From assembly GCA_030156465.1 (NCBI GenBank), contig JASGMO010000013.1, positions 1 through 12,527 on the forward strand: 12,527 bases of DNA, given 5' to 3'. The position numbers and the translations under genes were made by a program. The notes below the pieces were generated by a model. The model did no database searches. It had not been told where the DNA came from and saw only the letters and a list, made by a program, of their open reading frames with translations. Positions 1-5,700 of the stretch are shown piece after piece. Numbering within the stretch: the stretch's first letter is position 1; every line of letters begins with the position of its first letter. The stretch comes from Patescibacteria group bacterium. Its GTDB lineage: Bacteria > Patescibacteriota > Minisyncoccia > Minisyncoccales > Minisyncoccaceae.

Positions 1-906
1 GCCAGCCATCAGGGCATTAAATCCTGAGGAGCCACCACTTTTTAAAAGAGTCCCAGCAGGGTCACAGTCATAGGCACTAACCCTACTTGCGTTACACGTC
101 CCAGTTGCAAGAAAACTGTCTAGAGTGTGTTGTTCTGCATCGCTAGGCAAGTGCCATCCAGAAGGACATATTCCTTGCACTCCTTCTCCTGTTTGTCCAT
201 TCATAGCCGCAGGCCAGTTGTAGAGGACTCCATAGGTGGTGTAGTTGGTGGTTGCTTTTGCAGCAGAGACATCTGTTCCTTGGTAGTCATATACATAGTA
301 GTAAGGGGTTGATTCCGATCCTGTTGCTGAGGGAACTACACTAGGTAAGTATGCCAAGTTTTTAGCCATCCAGCACTGGGTGCCGATTTGAACGGTGGTG
401 TAGATATTATTATCTCTGGTGTCGGTGAAGTCATCTCCGCAAGACCATGATGATCCTCCTCCACTTGATCCATAGTTACATACTTGACTAAGGCAGTCCC
501 CGATGCCAACAAAACCAGATGAGTCAATACACCATTTATCATCGCTACTTTTCAGATTAGTAGAAAGACAATATTTATTACCGCTCCCACTGACATCTAC
601 TGTAGGTGCTGCTCCTGCTTGAGATTCGATGTCATCGATAAGGAGGGATACTTCTTCATCTGATGCTAATCCTCTATAATCAGAACCATAGTTAGAACCG
701 TGAAGTAATCCATATATTTCAATAGATGATCTTAATTGATTCATTGCTGCTTTAATTCTTGCATCAGTAGCAGATTCTTGAGTTCCTGACATTGCAACAA
801 TAACTGCTCCAGAGAGTATTCCAATGATAGCAATAACGACTAAAAGCTCTATTAAAGTAAAAGCTTTTTTCTTATTATTCTTGTTGTTTCTAAATGATTG
901 CTTCAT
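1..906 (-). CDS. Type IV prepilin-like protein with C-terminal FISUMP domain (partial, C-terminus outside window)
   Basis: A pilin/pseudopilin-like surface protein. The visible 302 codons start at ATG 906-904 and stay open to the left edge. Residues 1-15 are a basic leader rich in Lys/Asn ending KKKA; a class III signal follows (FTLIELLVV, Glu20 at +5 after predicted cleavage A15/F16) and runs into the N-terminal hydrophobic helix. A short helical stretch and a Ser/Gly-rich linker (about 142-158) lead into a domain from about residue 160 with the hallmarks of the Fibrobacter succinogenes major paralogous (FISUMP, TIGR02145) domain: D-x-R-D-x-N-x-Y, QIGTQCWMAKNL (W179, M180), YGVLYNW, CPSGWHLPSDAE and SGFNALMAG at the edge. 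Probably some tens of residues are missing. Several Cys could form disulfides. Family knowledge: prepilin peptidase substrates are assembled into pili; FISUMP function is unknown, so adhesion is only inferred. It has its own promoter, separate from dnaN. Confidence 0.
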   Translation of the reverse strand, partial: MKQSFRNNKNNKKKAFTLIELLVVIAIIGILSGAVIVAMSGTQESATDARIKAAMNQLRSSIEIYGLLHGSNYGSDYRGLASDEEVSLLIDDIESQAGAAPTVDVSGSGNKYCLSTNLKSSDDKWCIDSSGFVGIGDCLSQVCNYGSSGGGSSWSCGDDFTDTRDNNIYTTVQIGTQCWMAKNLAYLPSVVPSATGSESTPYYYVYDYQGTDVSAAKATTNYTTYGVLYNWPAAMNGQTGEGVQGICPSGWHLPSDAEQHTLDSFLATGTCNASRVSAYDCDPAGTLLKSGGSSGFNALMAG

Positions 907-920
907 AATTGAGGTATTTT

Positions 921-954
921 ATAATACTTATTCGTATAATACTTATTAATACTT
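921..954. repeat. Short direct repeats in the pilin leader
   Basis: The octamer TAATACTT occurs three times (922-929, 937-944, 947-954); the first two are part of a perfect 12-base repeat (921-932 and 936-947, 15-bp period). They lie between the pilin -10 box and its start codon, so they would be transcribed into the leader. They could be a regulator site or just AT-rich low complexity; no function is established. Confidence 0.
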
Positions 955-959
955 GTATT

Positions 960-988
960 ATTATCTCAAAAGAAAGGAAAAAGGTCAA
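960..988 (-). promoter_or_regulatory. Sigma70-type promoter of the prepilin gene
   Basis: On the minus strand TTGACC (983-988) and GATAAT (960-965) are separated by exactly 17 bases, close to consensus at both hexamers. Transcription would start near 953, leaving a leader of about 45 bases before the pilin ATG. It indicates that the pilin is transcribed independently of dnaA-dnaN upstream. No clear Shine-Dalgarno sequence precedes the ATG. Confidence 0.
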
Positions 989-1047
989 GGGAATATGGTG
1001 ATTATTATAATTAGTATATATATTTAATTTATATTCAATTAAAAATC

Positions 1048-2172
1048 CTATATCCTAATAGGCATCACTACATATAGGTAGCTTGTGTCTCCCACTGGCT
1101 TAATTAGAGCTGGTCCATCATTGCCTTGAATTTCAAAAGATATCTCTGATGATTTAATATTTACTAGAGCGTCTAGTATGAAGCGGTAATTGAATGATAC
1201 TTTTGTCCCCTCTCCTTCGGTAATTGCTGGCATACTTAATTCACTTTCTCCTATTTCATCATCCTGACTTTTTATTTCTATATCTTTCTCTCCCACTTTT
1301 ATTAATACTTCACTTGTTTTTCCACCAAAAAGTCCTGCCATTTTAATTTGTTTTACAAACTCATCTTTATTTAAGATAATTTTTGTTTTTGATGTTTTAG
1401 GAATAATCTCTTCATATGATGGATATTCTCCATCAATTTGTCTTGAAACAAGATTGATTTCTGAGTGAGTTGAGTTAGGTAAAAATGTTTCAAACATTAC
1501 TTGTGATTCTGAGAAATATATTCTTATTTTCTTTCCCTCTTCTTCTGGCAAAATGTTAATCAACTCTTTAGTTGTTTTTTGAGGTAGGATAAAGTTGATT
1601 TCTTTTTCAAATAAGTTTTTAATATCGTCTTTGATTGTTTTTTCAGCAAGACGGAAACTGTCAGTTGCTACTAATTTAATACTTCCTTTATTAAAAGAAA
1701 AATACACTCCAGATATTTCTGGCTTCACTTGAGAAACACTTACCATATCAACAACACTAGACAACCCTTCTTTTAATTTTTTACCTTCCATTTCTATATA
1801 TATGTCCTTAAGAAATTTAGGAATAATTGGAAAATCATCAGAAGAAAATCCTTTAATTTGTGTTTTTATATTTTTCCCCTCAATTAAAAGAGTATTTCCT
1901 TTGTTTTTTATATTAATTTTTTCTTCAGGTAAAGTTCCTGCTAATTGGCTTAAAAATTTAGCTGGAACAACGACACTTCCTTCTTTTTCAGTTTTACATG
2001 GTCCCCACCATTCTATTCCCACTTCTAAATCAGTTGATGATATTTTAATAAAATTAGGAAGTGATTCAATTAATAAATTATTAAGAATTGGCAAGGTTAA
2101 ATTCTTCCCTGTTATTTTTTCAGTAAAACCTAATCCTTTTTTTAATTCTTTAGCAAGTATTGTGAAGTTCAT
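1048..2172 (-). CDS. dnaN: DNA polymerase III subunit beta (sliding clamp)
   Basis: The ring-shaped processivity clamp that tethers DNA polymerase III to DNA and serves as a docking platform for replication and repair proteins. The 374-residue length matches the family (about 365-380), enough for three clamp folds of roughly 125 residues. Visible signatures are SDDFP (111-115, family A/S-E-D-F-P), VATDSFRLAEK (168-178, family VATDGHRLA) and the C-terminal YLYVVMPIRI, matching the usual YVVMPMRL-type end next to the peptide-binding pocket. Start: ATG at 2172, giving MNFTILAKEL, which aligns well with other clamps. It follows dnaA on the same strand with a 219-bp spacer carrying DnaA boxes, the usual dnaA-dnaN order. 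No near-consensus promoter was found directly upstream, so it may be read from dnaA or from a weak AT-rich promoter in the spacer. Confidence 0.
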   Translation of the reverse strand: MNFTILAKELKKGLGFTEKITGKNLTLPILNNLLIESLPNFIKISSTDLEVGIEWWGPCKTEKEGSVVVPAKFLSQLAGTLPEEKINIKNKGNTLLIEGKNIKTQIKGFSSDDFPIIPKFLKDIYIEMEGKKLKEGLSSVVDMVSVSQVKPEISGVYFSFNKGSIKLVATDSFRLAEKTIKDDIKNLFEKEINFILPQKTTKELINILPEEEGKKIRIYFSESQVMFETFLPNSTHSEINLVSRQIDGEYPSYEEIIPKTSKTKIILNKDEFVKQIKMAGLFGGKTSEVLIKVGEKDIEIKSQDDEIGESELSMPAITEGEGTKVSFNYRFILDALVNIKSSEISFEIQGNDGPALIKPVGDTSYLYVVMPIRI

Positions 2173-2391
2173 ATTTTTCTTATAATAAATTTTATTTATT
2201 TGTTATTACTATTAATTTCTTATTTTTTGTGGATAATATTTTTATTTCTAATATTCTCTTTTGTTTATAATACTTTTTTATTTTTTTAGTTGTGGATAAT
2301 CGGGGCATTAATTATCAAGTAAGTTCTGTTTAAATTTTGATAACTTTTTTATTGCTTATTTTATCATTATTATTTTAACATTTTTTCCACA
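2173..2391. other. Probable replication origin (oriC) segment between dnaA and dnaN
   Basis: This spacer is extremely AT-rich and holds two perfect copies of the DnaA box (TGTGGATAA on the plus strand, 2228-2236 and 2291-2299, i.e. TTATCCACA on the minus strand) plus a common variant TTTTCCACA at 2383-2391, abutting the dnaA stop codon. The second box is followed by the only G-rich patch (CGGGG, 2301-2305), then by a long T/A tract (about 2330-2386) that could serve as the unwinding element. In many bacteria the origin lies beside dnaA, and genes here diverge around it (dnaA, dnaN and pilin leftward; rpmH to jag rightward). Not proven: a genome-wide GC-skew minimum would settle it. Confidence 0.
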
Positions 2392-3753
2392 CTATTTACT
2401 ATATATTCTTTGTAAAATTAAATCTATTTCCTGCCTTGTTTTATCGTTTTCTTCGTAGGAATTTTCTATTAATTGACATGCATGCATTACTGTTGTGTGA
2501 TCTTTTCCTCCAAACTTTCTACCTATTTCAGAGTATGACATTTTTAATTCTTTTTTTAATAAATACATTGCAATTTGTCTTGGCCTAGCATACTCTTTTT
2601 TTCTAGAAGTTAAAAACATATTATTTGAAGAAATGTCGTAAAAACTATGGATTGATTCAACTATTTTTTTATAATTAGTAATTTTGTTTGGAGAAACAAT
2701 AATGTTTTTTAATAATTTTTTAGCGTCATCAATATTTATAGTTTTATTTCCATTAGTTTTTTTACAAATTGCCAGTCGGCTAATTGAGCTTTCTAGTTCT
2801 CTTATGTTTTTTTGAACATTGTTAGCAATATATTCTAAAACATCTTGAGGAACACCAATGTTTTTTTCTTCTGCTTTTTGAGTTAATATAGCTAATCTTG
2901 TTTCATAGTCAGGCATATTTATATCTGCAATCATCCCCCCATTAAAACGGGACTTCAATCTTTCTGTAATTGCGGGAATATTATCAGGGTGCCTATCAGA
3001 AGAAAGAATAATTTGTTTATTTTTTTGATAAAGAGAATTAAAGGTGTGAAAGAATTCTTCTTGAGTTTTGTCTTTTCCTGCCAAAAATTGAATGTCATCA
3101 ATAATTAATACATCAATTTCTCTTAGGTTCTTTTTTAAGTCCTCAATGCTTTGAGATCTTATAGCATTAACAATTTTTGATATTAATCTTTCTGCGGGAA
3201 CATATCGTATTTTTTTATCAGGAAAATCTTCCTTTATTTTGTTTCCAATTGCCTGCATTAAGTGAGTTTTTCCCAGTCCCACTCCTCCGTATATAAATAA
3301 GGGATTATAATTTTTCCCCGGCTCTTCTACAATAGACATTGCTGCGGCATAGGCAACTTCATTAAATGGCCCGATTATAAAATTATTAAAATTGTATTTA
3401 GGGTTAAGGTTTGTTTCTTTGTCTACTTCTAGCTCTGAAAATCCGAGCTGTTCAACAACCTCCTCCTTTTCTTTTTTAATAGTTTTTTTAGTTGGTATTT
3501 TTGTGTTTATAGGATTAACAATATACTTAATATCTTTAATATTTTCATCTATTGATTTTATAATTTTCAAAATATCTTTATGATATTTTTGTTCCATCCA
3601 TTCTTTTGAAAATGAATTAGGAACAGAAACAACAACAAGGCCTTCTTCAACAGAAGATATCGCTGTATTAGCAAACCAAGTAGCAAAATTTGCTGGAGAA
3701 ATATTTAATTGAATTTGAGATAAAACTGATTGCCAAATTTCTTCATTAGTCAT
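2392..3753 (-). CDS. dnaA: Chromosomal replication initiator protein DnaA
   Basis: AAA+ ATPase that binds DnaA boxes, melts oriC and loads the helicase. From ATG 3753-3751 the protein has 453 residues, normal for the family. Domain I (about 1-80; LWxxxL-like IWQSVLSQI and FATWF) is followed by a charged linker, then the AAA+ core from about 115: Walker A GGVGLGKT (156-163), Walker B LIIDD (216-220), sensor-1 region LSSDRHP (250-256), arginine-finger box ERLKSRF (264-270), and the DNA-binding domain IV signature GGKDHTTVMHA (415-425; the usual form is GGRDHTTVxHA). An in-frame TTG ten codons upstream (3783) is rejected because the -10 box lies inside that extension, while the ATG start gives the canonical N-terminus MTNEEIWQ. 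The start is predicted to be leaderless. A DnaA-box variant directly follows the stop. Confidence 0.
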   Translation of the reverse strand: MTNEEIWQSVLSQIQLNISPANFATWFANTAISSVEEGLVVVSVPNSFSKEWMEQKYHKDILKIIKSIDENIKDIKYIVNPINTKIPTKKTIKKEKEEVVEQLGFSELEVDKETNLNPKYNFNNFIIGPFNEVAYAAAMSIVEEPGKNYNPLFIYGGVGLGKTHLMQAIGNKIKEDFPDKKIRYVPAERLISKIVNAIRSQSIEDLKKNLREIDVLIIDDIQFLAGKDKTQEEFFHTFNSLYQKNKQIILSSDRHPDNIPAITERLKSRFNGGMIADINMPDYETRLAILTQKAEEKNIGVPQDVLEYIANNVQKNIRELESSISRLAICKKTNGNKTINIDDAKKLLKNIIVSPNKITNYKKIVESIHSFYDISSNNMFLTSRKKEYARPRQIAMYLLKKELKMSYSEIGRKFGGKDHTTVMHACQLIENSYEENDKTRQEIDLILQRIYSK

Positions 3754-3759
3754 AGCATT

Positions 3760-3788
3760 ATTATACCTTACTACTGTCAACAAATCAA
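3760..3788 (-). promoter_or_regulatory. dnaA promoter giving a leaderless mRNA
   Basis: On the minus strand TTGATT (3783-3788) and a perfect TATAAT (3760-3765) are 17 bases apart. Only six bases (3754-3759) separate the -10 box from the dnaA ATG, so transcription should start at or next to the A of the start codon. This fixes the start codon at 3753 and explains why no Shine-Dalgarno sequence is seen. Nearby DnaA-box-like sites at 3823-3842 are well placed upstream for autoregulation. Confidence 0.
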
Positions 3789-3822
3789 AAAAACATTATA
3801 AAATAAGGGAAAAAATTGCCCC

Positions 3823-3842
3823 TGTGGACATAGTGTGGAAAA
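3823..3842 (+). promoter_or_regulatory. Two DnaA-box-like sites upstream of dnaA
   Basis: TGTGGACAT (3823-3831) and TGTGGAAAA (3834-3842) are tandem, in the same orientation and 11 bp apart start to start. The first differs from TGTGGATAA at two positions; the second is the complement form of TTTTCCACA, the same variant found after the dnaA stop. They lie between the dnaA and abiE promoters and could serve origin function, dnaA autoregulation or both. Two weak matches in AT-rich DNA, so moderate confidence. Confidence 0.
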
Positions 3843-3853
3843 ATAGTTGGCAA

Positions 3854-3882
3854 TTGACAAAAAAACAGCGTTGTATTATCCT
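3854..3882 (+). promoter_or_regulatory. Probable promoter of the AbiE-like antitoxin-toxin pair
   Basis: A perfect -35 hexamer TTGACA (3854-3859) points toward the antitoxin gene. Two -10 candidates exist: TATCCT (3877-3882) at the ideal 17-base spacing, or the better hexamer TATTAT (3874-3879) at a short 14 bases. Either one overlaps the left arm of the inverted repeat at 3876-3903, so a protein bound there would block RNA polymerase. The exact -10 is undecided. Confidence 0.
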
Positions 3883-3903
3883 GTACATAAGTGTACAGGA
3901 TAA
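3876..3903. promoter_or_regulatory. Perfect inverted repeat, likely AbiEi autoregulatory operator
   Basis: Twelve-base arms (3876-3887 and 3892-3903; core TATCCTGTACA) are exact reverse complements around a four-base centre TAAG. The repeat covers the candidate -10 region and ends three bases before the antitoxin ATG; its right arm contains AGGA (3897-3900), the presumed ribosome binding site, six bases from the ATG. Characterised AbiEi antitoxins repress their own promoter by binding inverted repeats, so this is the expected operator position. As RNA it could also fold into a hairpin hiding the ribosome binding site. The repeat is seen; binding is inferred. Confidence 0.
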
Positions 3904-3906
3904 ATT

Positions 3907-4449
3907 ATGATTAAAAAAGATAAAAAAATAGCATCTCTTTTAAGAGATGGAAGAGAATTATACCACACTCAAGACCTTGGTGTTCTTTGGGGGACTAGTA
4001 AAGAAAACACTCTTTATACAACCATCAAGAGATATATTGCTGGTGGTCTTTTGTTTAGAGTTCACAAGGGGCTTTATTCTACAAAAAAAATAAACCAAGT
4101 TGATGAAATTAAGCTAGGGCTATCTTCCCTGCATCGCTATGGTTATTTAAGTACAGAAAGTGTTTTAGTAAAAGATGGCATCATTTTTCAAGATATTAAA
4201 TATATTACTTTTGTTTCAAGCATTTCAAAAAGATTTAAAATAAATAATACATATTTTTTAGTAAGAAAAATGAATTCTAAGTATTTACATAATAATGCGG
4301 GCATATATATAAAAAAGAATCAAAGAATTGCTTCAAAAGAAAGGGCCGTTGCAGATATGCTTTATTTTAATCCTAAATATCACTTTGATGGAAAAAATAT
4401 TATTGATTGGGAAAAAGTAAAAGAAATTAAAAAAGAAATAGGATATTAA
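3907..4449 (+). CDS. AbiEi-like antitoxin / transcriptional regulator
   Basis: Predicted antitoxin of a type IV toxin-antitoxin pair that represses its own operon. 180 residues. Residues about 8-60 look like the AbiEi winged helix: a helix-turn-helix (HTQDLGVLWGTSKENTLYTTIKRY split over two helices) followed by a wing motif GLLFRVHKGLYST. The middle has YLSTESVL (usual form YLSHESAL) and the C-terminal part has ASKERAVADML, matching the AbiEi SPERALLDLL-type motif. The protein is shorter than many AbiEi antitoxins, so the C-terminal domain may be reduced. ATG at 3907 has AGGA six bases upstream. The toxin gene starts five bases after its stop, so the two are one operon. Preceded by a perfect inverted repeat. 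The location between dnaA and rpmH is unusual. Family call rests on motif recognition plus the neighbour. Confidence 0.
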   Translation: MIKKDKKIASLLRDGRELYHTQDLGVLWGTSKENTLYTTIKRYIAGGLLFRVHKGLYSTKKINQVDEIKLGLSSLHRYGYLSTESVLVKDGIIFQDIKYITFVSSISKRFKINNTYFLVRKMNSKYLHNNAGIYIKKNQRIASKERAVADMLYFNPKYHFDGKNIIDWEKVKEIKKEIGY

Positions 4450-4454
4450 TAATT

Positions 4455-5180
4455 ATGATAAACTTAAAAAAACAATCAACAAGGCACGAAATGCATATGC
4501 ATCGCTTATTATCAGAAATTCTTGATAATAAATACTTAGCAGTTAACCTTTGCTTTAAGGGAGGCACTTGTGCTAGAATGCTTGGATTTTTAGACAGATT
4601 TTCAGTTGATCTTGATTTTGATTTGTCGCCAAGGGCAGACAAAAAGAAATGCAAAGAGATTTTATTAAAAATTTTTAATGAGCTGGATTTAGAAATTAAA
4701 GATCAGTCCTCGAAAGCGCTCCAGTTTTTTTTAAAGTACCCTGCTCCAGAAAATGAGCGCAATACTTTAAAAATAGAGATATTGGACAAATGTTTCAAAA
4801 ATAATGATTATTCTCCACAATATATGTCCCCAATTGACAGGACCGCTAATTGCCAGACAATTGAGACAATGTTTGCAAATAAATTAGTTGCCCTTACAGA
4901 TAGATTTAAAAAAGGCCAATCAATAGCCGGAAGAGATCTTTATGATATCCATTATTTTTTTTCAAAGGGCTATGATTACAAAAAAGAAATAATCAAAGAA
5001 AGAACAAAAAAAGATTACAAGTTATATTTAAAAGAACTCAAAGATTTTATTGAACAAAAAATAACAACAGAAATGCTGGAGCAAGATTTAAGCACTCTTA
5101 CTTCTCCTCAAAACCTTAAAAAGATTAAAAAGTACATAAAACAAGAGGTAATTAATTTTTTAGACGAGGAAATAAATTAA
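4455..5180 (+). CDS. AbiEii/AbiGii-family nucleotidyltransferase toxin
   Basis: Predicted toxin of the pair: a polymerase-beta-fold nucleotidyltransferase (DUF1814/AbiEii). In characterised homologues such enzymes transfer nucleotides (GTP-binding AbiEii, tRNA-modifying MenT) and arrest growth; the substrate here is unknown. In 241 residues the key motifs are present: FKGGTCARML (34-43, the GG-T/S nucleotide-binding turn), RFSVDLDFDL (48-57) supplying acidic metal ligands D52 and D54, and a later ANKLVALTDRFKKG...GRDLYDIHYFF block matching the family's AxKLxAlxxR and GRDlyD motifs. No frameshift or motif loss, so it looks intact. The C-terminus is Lys-rich and helical. It begins five bases after the antitoxin; an AGGA sits 11 bases upstream of its ATG. 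The rpmH -35 box starts at the base after its stop, suggesting a cassette-like placement. Confidence 0.
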   Translation: MINLKKQSTRHEMHMHRLLSEILDNKYLAVNLCFKGGTCARMLGFLDRFSVDLDFDLSPRADKKKCKEILLKIFNELDLEIKDQSSKALQFFLKYPAPENERNTLKIEILDKCFKNNDYSPQYMSPIDRTANCQTIETMFANKLVALTDRFKKGQSIAGRDLYDIHYFFSKGYDYKKEIIKERTKKDYKLYLKELKDFIEQKITTEMLEQDLSTLTSPQNLKKIKKYIKQEVINFLDEEIN

Positions 5181-5209
5181 TTGACCAAGGACGCATTTTT
5201 TGGTATAGT
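5181..5209 (+). promoter_or_regulatory. Promoter of the rpmH-rnpA-yidC-jag operon
   Basis: TTGACC (5181-5186) and TATAGT (5204-5209) are 17 bases apart, a near-consensus sigma70 promoter. Transcription should begin near 5216, giving a leader of about 23 bases before the rpmH ATG. The -35 box begins at the base right after the toxin stop codon, so the ribosomal operon keeps an independent promoter despite the inserted pair. Confidence 0.
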
Positions 5210-5238
5210 TTTCTTATAAGTTAATAATTAAAAGCATT

Positions 5239-5373
5239 ATGAGTAAAACCTACCAACCAAAGAAAAAGAAAAGGCAAACAACTCACGGTTTTCTAGAAAG
5301 ATCTAGCACAAAAAGTGGCCAGAAGGTTCTAGCTAATAGAAGGAGAAAAGGCAGAGCAAAGCTTTCTGTTTAA
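5239..5373 (+). CDS. rpmH: 50S ribosomal protein L34
   Basis: Small basic protein of the large ribosomal subunit. ATG 5239-5241 to TAA 5371-5373 encodes 44 residues, the family's normal length. The sequence starts [13 protein letters not shown] and carries the L34 signature [20 protein letters not shown] followed by RKGRAKLSV, matching the conserved GFxxRMxTxxGRxVLxxRRxKGRxxLSV pattern; the usual Met after the first Arg is Ser here. It is the first gene of the operon, with rnpA six bases after its stop, the near-universal rpmH-rnpA pairing. No Shine-Dalgarno sequence is evident in the short A/T-rich leader. Confidence 0.
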   Translation: MSKTYQPKKKKRQTTHGFLERSSTKSGQKVLANRRRKGRAKLSV

Positions 5374-5379
5374 TGTTTT

Positions 5380-5700
5380 ATGTTACCAAAAAAAAATAGA
5401 TTAAAGAAAAAAAAAGAATTTGAAGCTATTTTTGAAAATGGAAGAACAATAAAAGGAAAAAACATTATTGTAAAATATTTAGGAAACGGTCTTGAATACG
5501 CAAAAGTAGGATTTATAGTCAGCAAGAAGGTTTCCAAAAAAGCAGTAGAAAGAAATAAAATAAAAAGACAGTTGAGAGAGGCGGTTAAACAAACTGACTT
5601 AAAAAGAGGATTAAGTATTATAATCATCGCCTTGTCATCAATTAAAGATGTTCCATATAGTGAAATAGAAAGTGACATCAAAAAGACATTAAAATTATGA
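5380..5700 (+). CDS. rnpA: Ribonuclease P protein component
   Basis: Protein subunit of RNase P, which binds the catalytic RNA and the 5' leader of pre-tRNA during tRNA maturation. 106 residues, on the short side of the usual 105-125. The N-terminal LPKKNRLKKKKEFEAIFENG matches the family opening (L-xx-x-RL-xxxxdF-xxvf-xxG), GFIVSKKVSKKAVERN corresponds to the central strand and helix, and the RNR-type signature appears as RNKIKRQLRE (58-67), the RNA-binding helix. It lies six bases after rpmH, and its TGA stop overlaps the yidC ATG by four bases (ATGA, 5697-5700), implying translational coupling. The TGA terminator shows that UGA is a stop in this genome. Confidence 0.
   Translation: MLPKKNRLKKKKEFEAIFENGRTIKGKNIIVKYLGNGLEYAKVGFIVSKKVSKKAVERNKIKRQLREAVKQTDLKRGLSIIIIALSSIKDVPYSEIESDIKKTLKL

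Noticed and set aside
127..542. Short frames on both strands within the pilin gene region.
   Set aside because: The minus-strand pilin-FISUMP frame is open through the whole stretch and has clear domain motifs; these frames overlap it out of phase.
1018..1047. A possible terminator after dnaN.
   Set aside because: Only a seven-base AT-only stem (TTTAATT/AATTAAA) without a proper T tract; not separable from background in this composition.
1802..2185. A 127-codon plus-strand frame opposite dnaN.
   Set aside because: It is fully antisense to the well-supported dnaN gene, hydrophobic/low-complexity because of AT-rich composition, and has no ribosome binding site.
2291..2330. A possible DnaA-trio basal unwinding element after the box at 2291-2299 and the CGGGG patch.
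   Set aside because: The bases that follow do not give a convincing run of three-base repeats in phase, so only the boxes and the AT-rich tract are claimed.
3754..3783. A TTG codon at 3783 would extend DnaA by ten residues.
   Set aside because: The perfect TATAAT box of the dnaA promoter lies inside this extension, the added residues have no family match, and the ATG at 3753 gives a standard DnaA N-terminus.
5690..5700. UGA recoded as glycine, as in some CPR lineages.
   Set aside because: rnpA ends naturally at TGA with yidC starting inside it, and the zinc-ribbon gene also ends at TGA right before its terminator.
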